Shown here: positions 34,822 to 46,559 of the stretch, one piece after another
How the letters are laid out: each line of letters starts with the position of its first letter
Numbering within the stretch: position 1 is the first letter of the stretch
Assembly (NCBI GenBank): GCA_017979445.1
Contig: CM030715.1
Location: 8,920,187 to 8,984,186 of the forward strand
Reading direction: 5' to 3'
Length of the DNA stretch: 64,000 nt
Source: Akebia trifoliata
Taxonomy: Eukaryota; Streptophyta; Magnoliopsida; Ranunculales; Lardizabalaceae
The notes under the pieces: generated by a model
Told to the model about the DNA's origin: nothing
Databases searched by the model: none
The model's input: only the letters and a program-made list of their open reading frames with translations
Translations under genes and position numbers: made by a program

Positions 34822-36003
34822 ATGTTAGCCGCCGGCGATAACCCAATCGATCAGTTAGTCAAAACAACCGTCATAGGAATGCACCCTGTAGAGAAGATCA
34901 ATTTTGGGAGATTCATGTTGAGAAGTGCTCTTTACTTCCATGAGTTTGAGATAGACTGGAATCTCTTACATGCTATGGCTAAGCGATGGAACCCCTATCT
35001 CCACATATTCCATATGGGGTATATGCATTTGTGCCCCACTCACGAGGATTATTGCGGCATCATGAGGATATCCACTTCAGGACCTCTAGTCAGGCCCTCA
35101 TTGAAGATCAGATATTCTGGTGAACTCGTCATAGGACTAAACATTTCCAAGGAAGGAACCAAGGTCTTAGTCCATGACGGGAGATTGAACTTAGTACCTT
35201 TATTGGGCCCGTATCGCTCTCGCAATCATCCTATCAATATTAAATCCGAAGCTTGGCGAGTCACTAGAGATTATCGATTGTGCCTAGGAATCCTGGCCCA
35301 ATACATACTGACCTCCAATAGTGATGGCCAAACTATTCCTGAGTCCTTCATAGATATAGCCTCTCAACTCTCAAGGAAAGCCAACCCAGTACCTTTCATC
35401 CTAGTCGAAACCTTCTCAGGTTTAGATGCCATAAAAAAGGGTGAGCGGGAAAGCTTCAAAGGAAGTCCCTACTTACTCTATATGTGGCTTTGTGACCGTC
35501 TCAAAATCGTAGAGGTTCCTTCAAACCTCGAATATGGGCCAGAACATTTTTCCAAGAGAAACCTGTTAGTGCATCACAACTCAGTCAAAGCTTGGAGCAA
35601 ATGGTTAGACTCTTGCCTCGCCTGTCATATTGATTTTAGGTGCCCTTGGTGGATGACTGATCCCCCTGTTCTAGGAACCAAAGGATCCTACTATGTCCGT
35701 CTGATTGGTTTAAAAGAAACATCTTTTTACCATCCTAATCTGATCCCAGAATAGTACGATGTACCTACAGAGTTATCCTTACCTCAGCACAAAGCTTTCT
35801 TTTCCCCCGAGCCTTTGACTGAAAAGTTAGTACACCTCATTGAGAAAGCTTGTAACAAGCGCACCTTAGGGTATCCAGACGGACCAGCAGAATTCAGAGA
35901 GCCAGTTGTTAGAGCCAAGAGGGTCAAGCCTGACAGCAATCCTGATGACCATCAAGACAAAGCCAAGCGTCCATGTAAAAATAGTTCAAATCAAATTTGT
36001 TGA
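34822..36003 (+). pseudogene. ORF1 of element G, plant-mobile-domain-like
   Basis: ATG at 34822 opens a frame (MLAAGDNPID) that runs 393 codons to TGA at 36001-36003 with one in-frame TAG at 35752. It lies between leader and gag, where Ogre elements carry an extra ORF1 of unknown function. Features are a tryptophan-rich N-terminal half (EIDWNLLHAMAKRWNPY, LCPTHEDYCG), SEAWRVTRDYRLCLGILAQY, SPYLLYMWLCDRLKIVEVPS and WSKWLDSCL..WWMTDPP, then RLIGLKETSFYHPNLIPE and a Lys/Arg-rich tail. The plan is that of plant-mobile/DUF7745-like proteins, also seen in antisense in element D. There are no catalytic motifs that I recognise. A single stop makes it the best-preserved frame of G. Confidence 0.75.
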
Positions 36004-36297
36004 AAGATGTTTTAATAAGAATTTATTGTTTGTCAATCATTTTCAATAAAACTATCTTTCTTTTTAAATAAATATCTCCTTTTCAAATACTCATTGTGTG
36101 AATGGATTGGTGCACAAACCTCAATAGAATGATTCTTAAAAATGTTATCAAGGGGGTAATACTGAAATTGACTAAATCTACCTTTGATGGGGTCATATAG
36201 GATTATCATTGCTCCCAAACTCAAGCGTCTGCCTCCTAGTTGGAGTCGTAAGTCCAGTCGGTTAGAAAGAACCACAGTACCAAGTCAACAAGCAGAG
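36004..36297 (+). other. ORF1-gag spacer of element G
   Basis: AT-rich spacer. The frame of gag is open back to 36184 without an ATG better placed than 36298. Confidence 0.5.
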
Positions 36298-37298
36298 ATG
36301 GCTTCAGAATCTGAGCTCACAGAGATCCGTAAGATCTTGGCAGCCTTTGCCAATGATATCAACAATATAAAAGGCAAAGTGAAAATGTTAGAACAGACCT
36401 CGGAATCGACGAGAATTCTTTTAGATGACCCAAAGGGGAAAAAAGTTGAAGAGAAACGTCCACGTGAAGTCTTCGAGCTCGACGGAGACGAAGAATATGT
36501 TGATCCGGCGTTATCTAACAGAATGTCTCAATTGGAGTCAGCTATGAAGAGTATAAAGGGTATTGATGAAATTGCAGCAGGCATCGAAGCTCTAAACCGC
36601 ATCCCTAGAATCCATTTGCAAGAGAAGTTTGTGATGCCTGAGATGGACAAATTCAGTGGGACAGGGTGTGCGAAAACACATCTTAAGGTGTACGTTTCCA
36701 ACATGCGCACCATGGGGCTCAGTGACGAACAGATGACATTATTGTTCCAAAGGACTTTATCAGGATCAGCACTACGTTGGTTAATGTCTCAAGATCCAGT
36801 TACTGTGGGTACATGGAAAAACATGTCAAAGGCCTTCTGGCATCAGTATAAGTACAGTACCGAGATTGAGACTTCAAGAAGGGATTTGGAAGCAACTAAA
36901 CAGAAAAATGGGGAGACATTCACTGATTTCATTTGTCGCTGAAGGGCCATGGCTTCTCAAATGTGGGATAGACCTTCGGAGAAGGAATAAGTAGCAATTA
37001 TCCTAAAGAACCTCTCTCAAGGATATGCTCAACACCTAGTGGCCTAATACCTCCCTACTTTTGAATCCTTGTTGCAAGCCGAGAGCCAACTTGAGGATGT
37101 ATTTGCCTCTGGGATCCTTTCTAACCCTTCAGATAACAAGCCTAAGAAACCATATGTTCCCAAACCCAATATCAACCATACTTACATTGCCAATACCTCC
37201 GTTACCCCAGCTCAACCCCCGGCCCGGGTTAATAACCAGGGTCACCCGAGTCAACCTCGAACTCCGCATCAATTTACCAATTTAGGGATGACCCTTAC
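36298..37298 (+). pseudogene. gag of element G, first part
   Basis: ATG 36298 begins MASESELTEIRKIL; a coiled-coil-like N-terminus is followed by the Gag core: VMPEMDKFSGTGCAKTHLKV, MTLLFQRTLSGSALRWLM, W..MSKAFWHQYKYSTEIE and RRDLEATKQK, the Tat capsid signature. Three in-frame stops follow (36940-36942, near 36989 and near 37046), each one transition away from the expected codon. The frame then reads ESLLQAESQLEDVF and FTNLGMTLT up to the Athila insertion at 37299, and resumes at 47758. Gag forms the particle around element RNA. Confidence 0.88.
37294..37298. repeat. Target-site duplication CTTAC, left copy
   Basis: Identical to 47753-47757; flanks Athila element H. Confidence 0.92.
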
Positions 37299-38491
37299 TG
37301 ATGAGTGTTTCCAAACACTCAATTATACACACATTTTTCGGATATTTATCTTGATTTTTGTACCTATTTATCCATATTAAGATAATAATCATGATAAGCC
37401 TCAAATCACCACGTTGCATGTTAATTAGGTTTAATTATATATAAATAAATTCATTTACTAGATAAATCTAATTACGTGTGTTTCTTGTGCAGAAAATCAA
37501 CAAATTGGAATCAAAATCTCAAGACAAAAGCATTTGGGCCCACTTTGGAATGCCCTAATCCTTAACTCATATTATCCTCTTTTATCTTTTTGTGCAAAGA
37601 AAAGTGGAGGCTGCTTTTAAACTCTTCTACACACATTTTATCTATAAATAGAGCCTTCATTTCTAGAGAAAGGCTCCCATCTTGGTTCTCTTATCCAAGA
37701 CTCCTTTAATCTAAGGCTCTTAGCCTATTCTCTTATTTTTTGTATTTTCATTTTCTAGTTATTTTCTTTTGGTTAAATAGTCTTGTAAGAAGTAGAAGAA
37801 GAAGAAGTTGTAATTTTCTCCATGAAATGAAGAAAAGTTATTTCATCTCTTATCTTCCCTCTCTTGCAATGACATTAGGCTAAGTTCCCATCCATTGGAG
37901 AGTGGAAAAGCCTAGAGCAAGTTCTTGTGTTATTTCTAAGTTTATGCCTTTCTTTTATTTAAAATGCTTATGAATTCTCTTTAAGTTTCTTGCACCTTTT
38001 ATTCTTAATATAGATACTTTATGCTTAGATTAGATCAAGATGAAGTATGCTTAAATTAGATAATTGGTAGTAAGAAGTTTTCAAAGAATTCTACTTTATT
38101 TTTGTTCCCTTATTTCATTTTATTTGCAAAACTTTCCGATCTAAGGAGCTAACACCAAGCCCTTATGATTGAGTTATAAAAAGGCTAGAGACTAGGAATT
38201 GCTCATTAACATGTTTTAGGTAGACCCACCTCCAATGGTATTTTAATTCATAAGTTTACTTACTTTTGATTTCATTTATTTTAGTTATTTTCTAGCAATT
38301 TTACATCTTCTTATAAGTTCAAAAATACAAAGAAAAACTGTTTTAATTCCTTTTAGTTAATTTGGATTTTATCTTCTTAGCTTAGTTCTATTCCTCCTTT
38401 CTCTTGGGTTCGATCCCCTACTTGCCCCACAAGTAAGGTAAAAGTAAGATTATTATTAACTCCGGTGAGAAGAACAACGATAGTCTCATCA
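37299..38491 (+). repeat. Element H 5' LTR, 1193 bp
   Basis: TGATGAGTGTTTCC...GTCTCATCA. TATA box TATAAATA at 37643-37650, with a poly-purine GAAGAAGAAGAAG run downstream. The same length as the 3' LTR. Confidence 0.95.
37643..37650 (+). promoter_or_regulatory. TATA box, H 5' LTR
   Basis: TATAAATA followed by GAGCC; the 3' LTR copy is at 46904-46911. Confidence 0.7.
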
Positions 38492-38497
38492 GAATTT

Positions 38498-38515
38498 TGA
38501 CGCCGCTGCCGGGGA
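38498..38515 (+). promoter_or_regulatory. Element H primer binding site
   Basis: TGACGCCGCTGCCGGGGA, six bases after the LTR, equals the Athila PBS (complementary to tRNA-Asp) with two transitions in CpG-like context. Confidence 0.85.
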
Positions 38516-39698
38516 AAGGTAAAGGTATTAGTGGTAAGTTTTGATTTAAAATTAATTTCTTTCATTTTTATTTTATTTTATTTTATTTTATTTTGGTTTT
38601 TTTCTATAAGTTCAAGTGTTCTTGAGGTTTTAAGAGAGAAGAAAGAAGAAAAAAACATTGAAAAAAAAAGTCATTCCCGTTTATTTTTTCACCCTTGACA
38701 GCAGAACTTAAACTGACTGTAACTTTCTACTCCGATCTCCGATTATCTATTATAATATATCGATTTGGGGTAGAACGAAATTTTCTATAAAATGTGACAA
38801 AATCAACAAGATTGTGGTAAGTCAGATTTTATTTTTGAGTCCGTTTACTATCATTTCTGCTAACATTTCTGTTTTGCTTCTTGTAGGTGAACATTTTTTT
38901 TTCTTCTTTTCTTTCAATTTCCTTGAATCTTTAGTTATATTTATTTTTCTGTTTTAGAAACACTTGTATAAGATTCTTTGTAATTTTTTTTTAATTATCC
39001 AAGAAGGCTTGGATTGTAATAGACTAAGGAAGGACGACGGGTAGACAATACCGTCACGGCTCCTTAGGTTCGCACACCAAAATTGGAGTTGGTAGCCTAA
39101 GTCGACTCAAACTGTCTTCACCCCGTCTAGCACGGGAGGTAATCTTGAAACACCCACGCCTCTCTTTGCTAGTGGGTTACTCCTTGCCTTTGTATGTTAT
39201 TTTTTCAATTTGCACACACTTGGAATAGTTAATTAAGTAGTAAAGAACACCCCTCTCTTAGGGATGACATGATAAGATAAGGATTGGAAGTCATTACCAA
39301 TTCCTTGCTCTAATTAGGATAATCAACTCACTAGTCATCCAATCAAATTAATTAAAATCAATTAGACTTGACTATAGGGCCCACGAGCTCAATAGGAGAA
39401 ATTCGCTTCAAGTTGTGCCAATTGCGTTTCTTGGTCATTTTTCTATCTAGTAAGATCTTGTCCTTTGAGGGGATAGACTCAGTCTATTGAAGAAAGGAGG
39501 TATTTAAGAGTGCCTTTGCTTATGCATTGTGCGCCTCCTCCGATCTGGAGATCCGAATGATTCAAACTTGACTTCATAGAACCGAGTTGGAAGGCTAGTT
39601 GCGCTATTTTTACCCAGTTAGGAGCTGTCTAGCTTTAGGCAACCTATCTAGGTCCAGTCTTTTCTTTTTGTGATTGTTTGATCGACTGTGTGATTTGC
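38516..39698 (+). other. Element H leader
   Basis: Untranslated, T-rich, no protein match. It contains a short segment at 39000-39200 with CGTCACGG and CCCGTCTAGCACGGG, the latter region able to form a small stem (CCCGT/ACGGG). Homology to the gag start begins at 39699. Confidence 0.6.
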
Positions 39699-41226
39699 AT
39701 GCTTGGTAGACGTTCACAAAACAACGTGTTAGAACCATTTGATCCTGAGATCGAACGTACCATCAGTAGGATACGCAAGACACCATCAGTAATTATGATG
39801 GGTGATCGAGAGCGAACTCTCAATGAGCTCTTCGCTCCAGCTTCCGCATCTCCTCCTACATGCATTGTTTTACCATTGAACAATGCACCTCAGTTTGAAA
39901 TTAGGGCTGTCACCATTAATATGCTTCCTAAGTTCCACGGTTTAGAGCGTGAACAACTTTACACCCATCTTAATCGATTCTTGACTATATGTCAAACTTT
40001 TAGAAATCAGAATCTAGATGAGGAGAGTATCAAGCTTATTTTGTTCCCGTTATCCTTGGAAGACCACGCAGCTGCGTGGTTGAACTCCCTAACACCAATT
40101 CCATATCTACCTGGGATGTTCTATCCAAAAAATTTATGGCCAAATTCTACCCCATGGCCAAAACTGAGAAAATGAAGGACTCTATTAGAAATTTTAGAGC
40201 CTGTCCTGATGATGAATTTTTCCAAACTTGGGAAAGATTCAATGATTTATTGGTCAAGTGCCCACACCATGGCATTGACAAAGCACAGTTGGTGCAAAGT
40301 TTTTATAGAGGATTAACAATGAATCAACGTACCTTAGTCGAGTCAATGCATTAGGGTCAGTTCATGAACCAGACTCCCAACCAAGCGTACGATTTCCTCG
40401 TAGAGTTAGCCGAGAGTGCTCAAAATTGGAGTACTAACCAAGAAGAATTTGATAGAGATGATCCGGTTAGAAAGAGAGGCATGTATGAGATGAAGGCAGA
40501 CCCTGATCTCAAAAATGTTATGTCTAGTCTAGTGAGTGGGATGAACAATCTCACGAAGAAGTTAGATGCCTTTACCATCTCAGCATCCAAACCTCACCTA
40601 GACCCTCGTGCAATTTCGCAAGTGACTGTCGAACCGAGTTCTTTGTGCGTCATATGTGATGGTAACGACCATTTGGTCGAGTGTTATCCCACCTTGCCTC
40701 AAATCAAAGCTGAACAAGCAAATCCGATTAATGGCTATAATGCTTTTAGGAAACCAACTCCAAACTCTTTTAGCCAAATGTATCACCCAGATAATAGGTT
40801 CCATCCTAATTTCTCATACAGACAGAACGAACCTATTCAATCTAGTGGTCCGTCAGGTTACAATAGGAGTTTTCCTAGGCAATCCGGTTCTTCCACAAGC
40901 CAAGCTATTGTTCCTCAAGGCCTTTATCAACCCCAACAATCTACAGATTGTAGAGCCATCATACCAGATCCCATGATCAATTACCAGCAGCCTGCCCAAC
41001 AACAGTCGTCCTTAGAATCTATGATTGCCGAGTTGATGAGACAGCAATAGCAGTTCATCCAAACTCAACAGCAAACCCATCAAAATCAAACTCAGATTAA
41101 CCAGATCACTGCACAATCCATAGCTAAGATGGAAGTTCAGTTGGGGCAGTTAGCTCTCTCCTTGAGTGGGAGAGAGAAATGTCAATTTCCTAGTCAGACT
41201 ATCCCTAACCTAGAGGTCAACCTTTG
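39699..41226 (+). pseudogene. gag of element H (Athila)
   Basis: ATG 39699 (MLGRRSQNN) opens the frame; the Athila Gag core is clear: FEIRAVTINMLPKFHGLE, YTHLNRFLTICQTFR, LFPLSLEDHAAAWLNSL, then after a frameshift near 40090 WDVLSKKFMAKFYPMAKT, ETFQTW-like FFQTWERFNDLLVKCPHHG and FYRGLTMNQRTLVES. TAG stops lie at 40352 and 41048. A zinc knuckle CVICDGNDHLVEC is near 40640-40680 and a Gln-rich tail precedes the protease. A second frame change lies near 41200. Confidence 0.9.
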
Positions 41227-42366
41227 ATTCCAAACGGATCGAAAGGTCAATATGAAGTAGGAAGCCATTCTGGAGCTCCACAAGACTCAGTCCAGGCTAT
41301 CCACACCTTGCGTTCTGGAAAAAAGGTGGACAACAAGGTCCAACCTATTGACATGGGAGAAAAAGTCCTAGAGAATGACAAAGTTCAAAAAGAAGTCATA
41401 GAGTCTCCAATAGAGAAAGAGAAAGATTTGGAAAATCCTCATATCATTTTGCCAATTCCAAAAGCTCCATTTCCCCATTGCCTTAGAGATTCTAAAAAAG
41501 GTAAGAAATTTGAGGGTGTCTTAGAAGTCTTCCAAAATGTGCATATCAATATCCCATTCCTAGATGCCATTAAGCAGATACCTTCTTATGCGAAATTCCT
41601 AAAGAATTTGACCACAGCTAAAAGGAAAACACCATTTTCTCGGGAAGCTATCATGGCAGCCCAAGCTTCGTCGCTCATCCAACAAATAATTGTACCAAAA
41701 TTTAAGGATCCTGGATGTCCGACAATTTCCATTCATATTGGAAATCAAGTGGTCGAAAAATGTCTCTTAGACTTAGGGGCTAGTGTGAACCTTTTACCAT
41801 ATTCGGTTTATAAACAATTAGGTTTGGGGGTTTTGAAACCCACCGATATCACGTTGAATCTAGCCGATAGGTCCATAAAAATTTCGAAAGGTATAGTTGA
41901 GGACGTGATAGTTAAAGTCAAAGATTTCTATTTCCCTGTTGACTTTGTTGTCTTAGACACGGAGCCAGTCATCAATTCGAACAGTCATATTCCTATAATC
42001 TTAGGACGTCCATTCTTAGCCACGTCTGACGCAGTCATTCATTGTAGAAACGGAATTATGACTTTAGCATTTGGGGATATGAAAGTGAAACTGAACGTCT
42101 TCCACAATTTTCAAGGAATTGATGTAGATGATGGTATGGAGGAAGTGAACATGATAGATACGCTAGTCAATCAAACGTATCAAGAGTTAGGGTACTCTGA
42201 TCCCTTAACAAAATGTTTGGCTCACTTTGGCTTTGACTTGGACGTCGAAGAGTCTATAAGCGAAGTCAATGCTTTGCTTGAATCTGTTCCACTCTTAGAT
42301 TCTGTGCGGTGGCACGCAAAAACTGAAAGTCTTCCTGTGTGCACATCCAATCTTGTTCCTTCTTAA
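41224..42366 (+). pseudogene. Protease region of element H
   Basis: Open for 380 codons. It begins with IPNGSKGQYEV and QAIHTLRSGKKV, the usual junction after Gag, then the retropepsin-like core: CLLDLGASVNLLPYSVYKQL (DLG in place of the usual DTG, normal in Athila), DRSIKISKGIVEDVIVKV, FPVDFVVLD and IPIILGRPFLATSDAVI. It ends in TAA at 42364-42366, in frame with the RT leader that follows, so the stop is a mutation inside one polyprotein. Confidence 0.88.
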
Positions 42367-43895
42367 ATCGAGCCTCCAAAATTAGAACTCAAGCCGCTTC
42401 CAGAGACCTTTAGATATGCATTTCTTGGTAAGAATCACACCTTGCCCGTGATCATTTCCTCTCACCTTAATGAAGTTTAAGAGGGAAAGTTGTTAGGAGT
42501 ATTAAAAGAACATCAAGAAGCTAGTGGTTGGAGCATAGCTGACATCAAGGGAATTAGTCCATCTGTGGTAATGCACCATATTCGTTTAGAGGATTTCGCT
42601 AAGCCTTCCTTAGAACCTCAGAGACGGCTTAATTCTATAATGAAAGACGTAGTTCGGATGGAAATGATGAAATTGCTAGATGCGGGTATTATCTATCCTA
42701 TCTTTGACAGTCGTTGGGTGAGTCCTATACAAGTAGTTCCTAAGAAGTCTGGTATCACTGTGGTAGTGAACCAAGACAATGAATTAATCCCCACTCGAGT
42801 CCAAAATGGATGGAGAGTGTGTATTGACTATAGGAAACTCAACTCGATGACTCCTAAGGATCATTTCCCCTTACCTTTCATTGATCAAATGTTAGAGCGT
42901 CTAGCAGGACATTCTTACTATTACTTCTTAGATGGTTATTCCCGGTACAACCAGATACATGTTGCTCCAATCGATCAAGAGAAAATAACTTTCACTTGCC
43001 TTTTCGGAACTTCGCGTATCATCGCATGCCTTTTGGATTGTGCAATGCACCCGCTACTTTTCAACGGTGCATGATGAGTATATTTTCTGACATGATAGAA
43101 AAATATCTCGAAGTATTCATGGACGATTTTTCAGTTTTTGGATCAAGTTTTGAGGAATGTCTCCATCACTTGACTTTGGTCCTTGTACGTTGCAAAGAGG
43201 TCAATCTAGTCCTCAATTGGGAAAAATGCCATTTCATGGTAACATCAGGGATTGTGCTAGGGTACATTGTTTCTGCTAAGGGGATTGAGGTAGATAAGGC
43301 AAAGGTAGGTCTAATTGAAAAATTACCACCTCCTAGAACGGTCAAAGAAATTAGGTCATTCCTAGGCCATGCAGGTTTCTATCGTAGATTCATTAAAGAT
43401 TTCGGGAAAATCTCGAAACCTTTATGTGAGCTATTGGGAAAAGATGTTCCTTTCGACTTTTCAGAGTCATGTCTCTCTGCGTTCAACAAACTCAAGTCTG
43501 AGTTAACCTCGGCACCCATTATTCAACTTCCAAACTGGAGCATTCCATTCGAAGTTATGTGCGACGCTTTAGATTATGCAATAGGCGCTGTTTTGGGACA
43601 ACGAATTGAAAAACAATCTCATGTTATCCAATATGCTAGTAAAACCCTAAACGATGCTCAACTTAATTACTCTACAACAGAGAAGGAAATGCTAGCAGTG
43701 GTCTATGCCATTGAAAAATTCTACCCCTACCTCATAGGATCAAAAGTCGTGATCTACACAGACCACGCAGCATTGAAGTACCTTCTATCAAAGAAAGATG
43801 CTAAAGTAAGGTTAATCCGTTGGATTCTACTTCTACAAGAGTTTGATCTCGAGATCTGAGACAAAAAAGGGACAGAAAATGTCGTAGCAGATCAC
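42367..43895 (+). pseudogene. Reverse transcriptase and RNase H of element H
   Basis: The frame continues after the protease with a stop at 42478-42480, then RT: RLNSIMKDVVRMEMMKLLDAG, GWRVCIDYRKLNSMTPKDHF and [12 protein letters not shown] frameshift near 43005 leads to [18 protein letters not shown] and the catalytic FMDDFSVFG (at about 43120). RNase H follows with [29 protein letters not shown] and [10 protein letters not shown], all three acidic residues in place, ending at TGA 43857-43859, after which [11 protein letters not shown] continues in frame. The enzyme would copy element RNA into DNA inside the particle. Confidence 0.9.
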
Positions 43896-45284
43896 TTGTC
43901 TAGGATAGTTAACAAGCCATCCGAGGAATCCTTACCCATCTCTGAATCCTTTCCCGATGAGCAACTTATGCAAATCTCTCAAGCCAATGCTCCATGGTAT
44001 GCGGACATTGTCAACTACCTAGTTACAGGTCAATTCCTAGTCAAAATGACTAGTCAAGAGAAACTCCGTCTTCTGTCAAAAATAAAATGGTATTTCTGGG
44101 ATGAGCCATACTTATTTAAGTATTGTCCTGATCAAATCATTAGACGTTATATTCCAATCTGTGAGCAAGTTAGTATCCTAGAGTTTTGCCATAATCATGC
44201 CTGCGGAGGGCACTTCAGTGGTAAGAAGACCGCCATGAAAATCCTACAATACGGTTTTTTCTGGCCTAGTATTTTTCGTGATGCCCACAAGTTTAGCAAA
44301 TCTTGTGATAGATGTCAAATATTAGGAAAAATCTCTAAGAGAAATGAAATGCCTCAAAATCCTATACTGATCATCGAAATTTTTGACGTGTTGGGTATAG
44401 ACTTCATGGGACCCTTTCCTATCTCTCAGGGTTACCAATACATCCTACTTGCCGTTGACTATGTGTCAAAATGGGTCGAAGCTGTGGCATGTAGAACTAA
44501 CGATCACAAGGTTGTGATAAAATTCATCAAGGAGACGATTTTTTCAAGATTTGGTACTCCGCGAGCTATCATAAGTGATGGTGACTCGCATTTTTGCAAC
44601 AAGATCTTTGCTGCGTTGATGAATAAATACCTCATAACGCATAAGGTTGCCACACCTTACCACCCACAAACAAGTGGACAAGTGGAGATTTCTAACAGGG
44701 AAATAAAGACTATCTTAGAAAAAATAGTCAATCCTTCAAGGAAAGATTGGTCTTTGAGATTGAGTGATTCACTCTAAGCCTATAGGACTGCATTCAAGAC
44801 ACCCATAGGGATGTCTCCCTACCGGTTAGTTTTTGGCAAGGCCTGCCATCTCCCTGTAGAACTAGAACATCATGCATATTGGGCGAACAAACGCCTCAAC
44901 TTTGATTTTGATAAAGCCGGTGAGAAACAAAAGTTACAACTAGACGAGTTAGAAGAGATTAGAAATGACTCGTATGATTGTGCCAAAAGGTACAAAGAGC
45001 GTACCAAATTCTTTCACGATAGGCACATTCTTAGGAGGAATTTCATTCCTAATCAAAAAGTTTTGTTGTATGATAATAGATTCCACATTTTTCCTGGAAA
45101 ACTTAAGTCTCGATGGACTGGCCCATATATTATCCAAACAGTTTACCCCCATGGTGCTGTTGAAGTCCTTAATCCTAAGGACGGATCCACTTTCAAAGTG
45201 AATGCCCAACGTCTCAAACCGTTTCTCGAGTATGTTCCGCAGGAGGAAGTTCTTTTTCTCGATGATCCCGTCTATCAAAATTAA
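43896..45284 (+). pseudogene. Integrase of element H
   Basis: The zinc-binding part ([29 protein letters not shown]) is followed by the catalytic core with D in GIDFMGPF, D in ISDGDSHF and E in [10 protein letters not shown], so the DDE triad is intact. A TAA at 44775-44777 interrupts before [20 protein letters not shown], and the C-terminal domain ([34 protein letters not shown]) ends at 45282-45284. Apart from the one stop the reading frame is continuous, making it the best integrase in the window. Confidence 0.9.
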
Positions 45285-46545
45285 CTATGTTTTCGTCTAG
45301 CTAAAGACGTTAAACTTAGCGCTTCTGGGAGGCAATCCATGCACTTCAAGGGACATTGTGTTAAATATCAACAAGACTATAGGGTCTATCTCAGGTGCTA
45401 TCTAACCCACTTCATTTCATTTTGTCAATTTCAATTTTACTTTTGCATGTATATGTTGAAATATTGAGGACAATATAATGTTTAAGTTTGGGGGTGTATA
45501 GGTCGGATTTCCACTTATTACTTTCTTCTTTCAAAAAAAAAAAATTTGAAAAAAATTTAGTGGCCACTTTGTTGTATTTTACTCAAAATCTTAGCTTGTA
45601 TCTTTAAGCACTTAGTTAAAAATATTTAATCAGTCTTCCATTGGAAGCTATGATCTGGAGTCCCCATTTGTGTTTTTCTTAGGCAAAAATTAGAGCAAAG
45701 TTATCTTTTTGTTTATAGTCACTTCTAATAAGGTTACCAAGAGTCTAGATTGTATTAAAAGAACTTATTACCTTCTTTCTACCTAGAGTTTAAGGAAAAA
45801 CTAGGTTTGATGAACTTTGACTTCCTTGTTCAATTGGTTGGCTGATTTGAAGAAAAACAGAACTGGGTTGTATACACCTTGTACATCAACCATTGAATTA
45901 GACTGGGTACCTTGAAAAGGGCTGCATACTTTTCTTAGAAAAAGAATGAAGAAGTAATAGAAAAAAGAGACCTTTCAAAAAAAAAAAAATCAAAGATCTA
46001 AAAGTTTATGTAAAGTTTTTGTAGGGTAAAAGCCATCAAGTGTAAAAATGTGAGTATACTGGAATATCACAGATAAAGCCCCTTAGAGGTATTAAAGTGA
46101 ATATCCACACTTCTCACTACCCCAGACAGGATGCTAAGTTTATAATTAAACCCTAAGTTACTCCAGCTATTCTTGAGTAGTTAGAAGGTTGAAACTCATT
46201 TGAGAAAATCGAATCTCTTAAATTTCTGAGTTAGAATCACTATCGCTCAAAGGTCAATTTAAGTCTAAATTTTGTCATAGAGAAATAAGGGTTGGGACTC
46301 TATACCAAGCAGTACTTCCAATTGATTGAAAAAAAAAGACTTGTGCTTTTCAATATAAGTTTTGATTTTGACTATTTTTACTTCAAAGTTGTTTTCAAAT
46401 TTTGTGGGTATATTTTCTGCAAACCCTCACGAGTCAAACTCGTCCACTAGGGGTAACCTAGCGGTTCAAGGGCTTGCTGCATTCGCTAAATGCAGTCGAG
46501 GTGCCTGCGAAAGTGGCAGTTTTATTTTCTAGGGACTAGAAAAAG
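45285..46545 (+). other. Element H 3' untranslated region
   Basis: No env-like or other ORF. It contains an internal copy of the PPT-like motif TTTAAGTTTGGGGGTGTA at 45480-45497, A-rich runs, and a short conserved-looking block before the true PPT. Confidence 0.7.
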
Positions 46546-46559
46546 GTAAGTTTGGGGTG
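46546..46559 (+). promoter_or_regulatory. Element H polypurine tract
   Basis: TAAGTTTGGGGTG directly before the LTR start TGATAAG. Confidence 0.8.

Noticed and set aside
34606..34828. Lys/Phe-rich ORFs on both strands ahead of ORF1
   Set aside because: They are translations of the AAATATTTTTC repeat.
38401..38425. GGGTTCGATCCCC in the Athila LTRs as a tRNA gene B-box
   Set aside because: No A-box, anticodon arm or acceptor stem around it; it is ordinary LTR sequence present in both LTRs.
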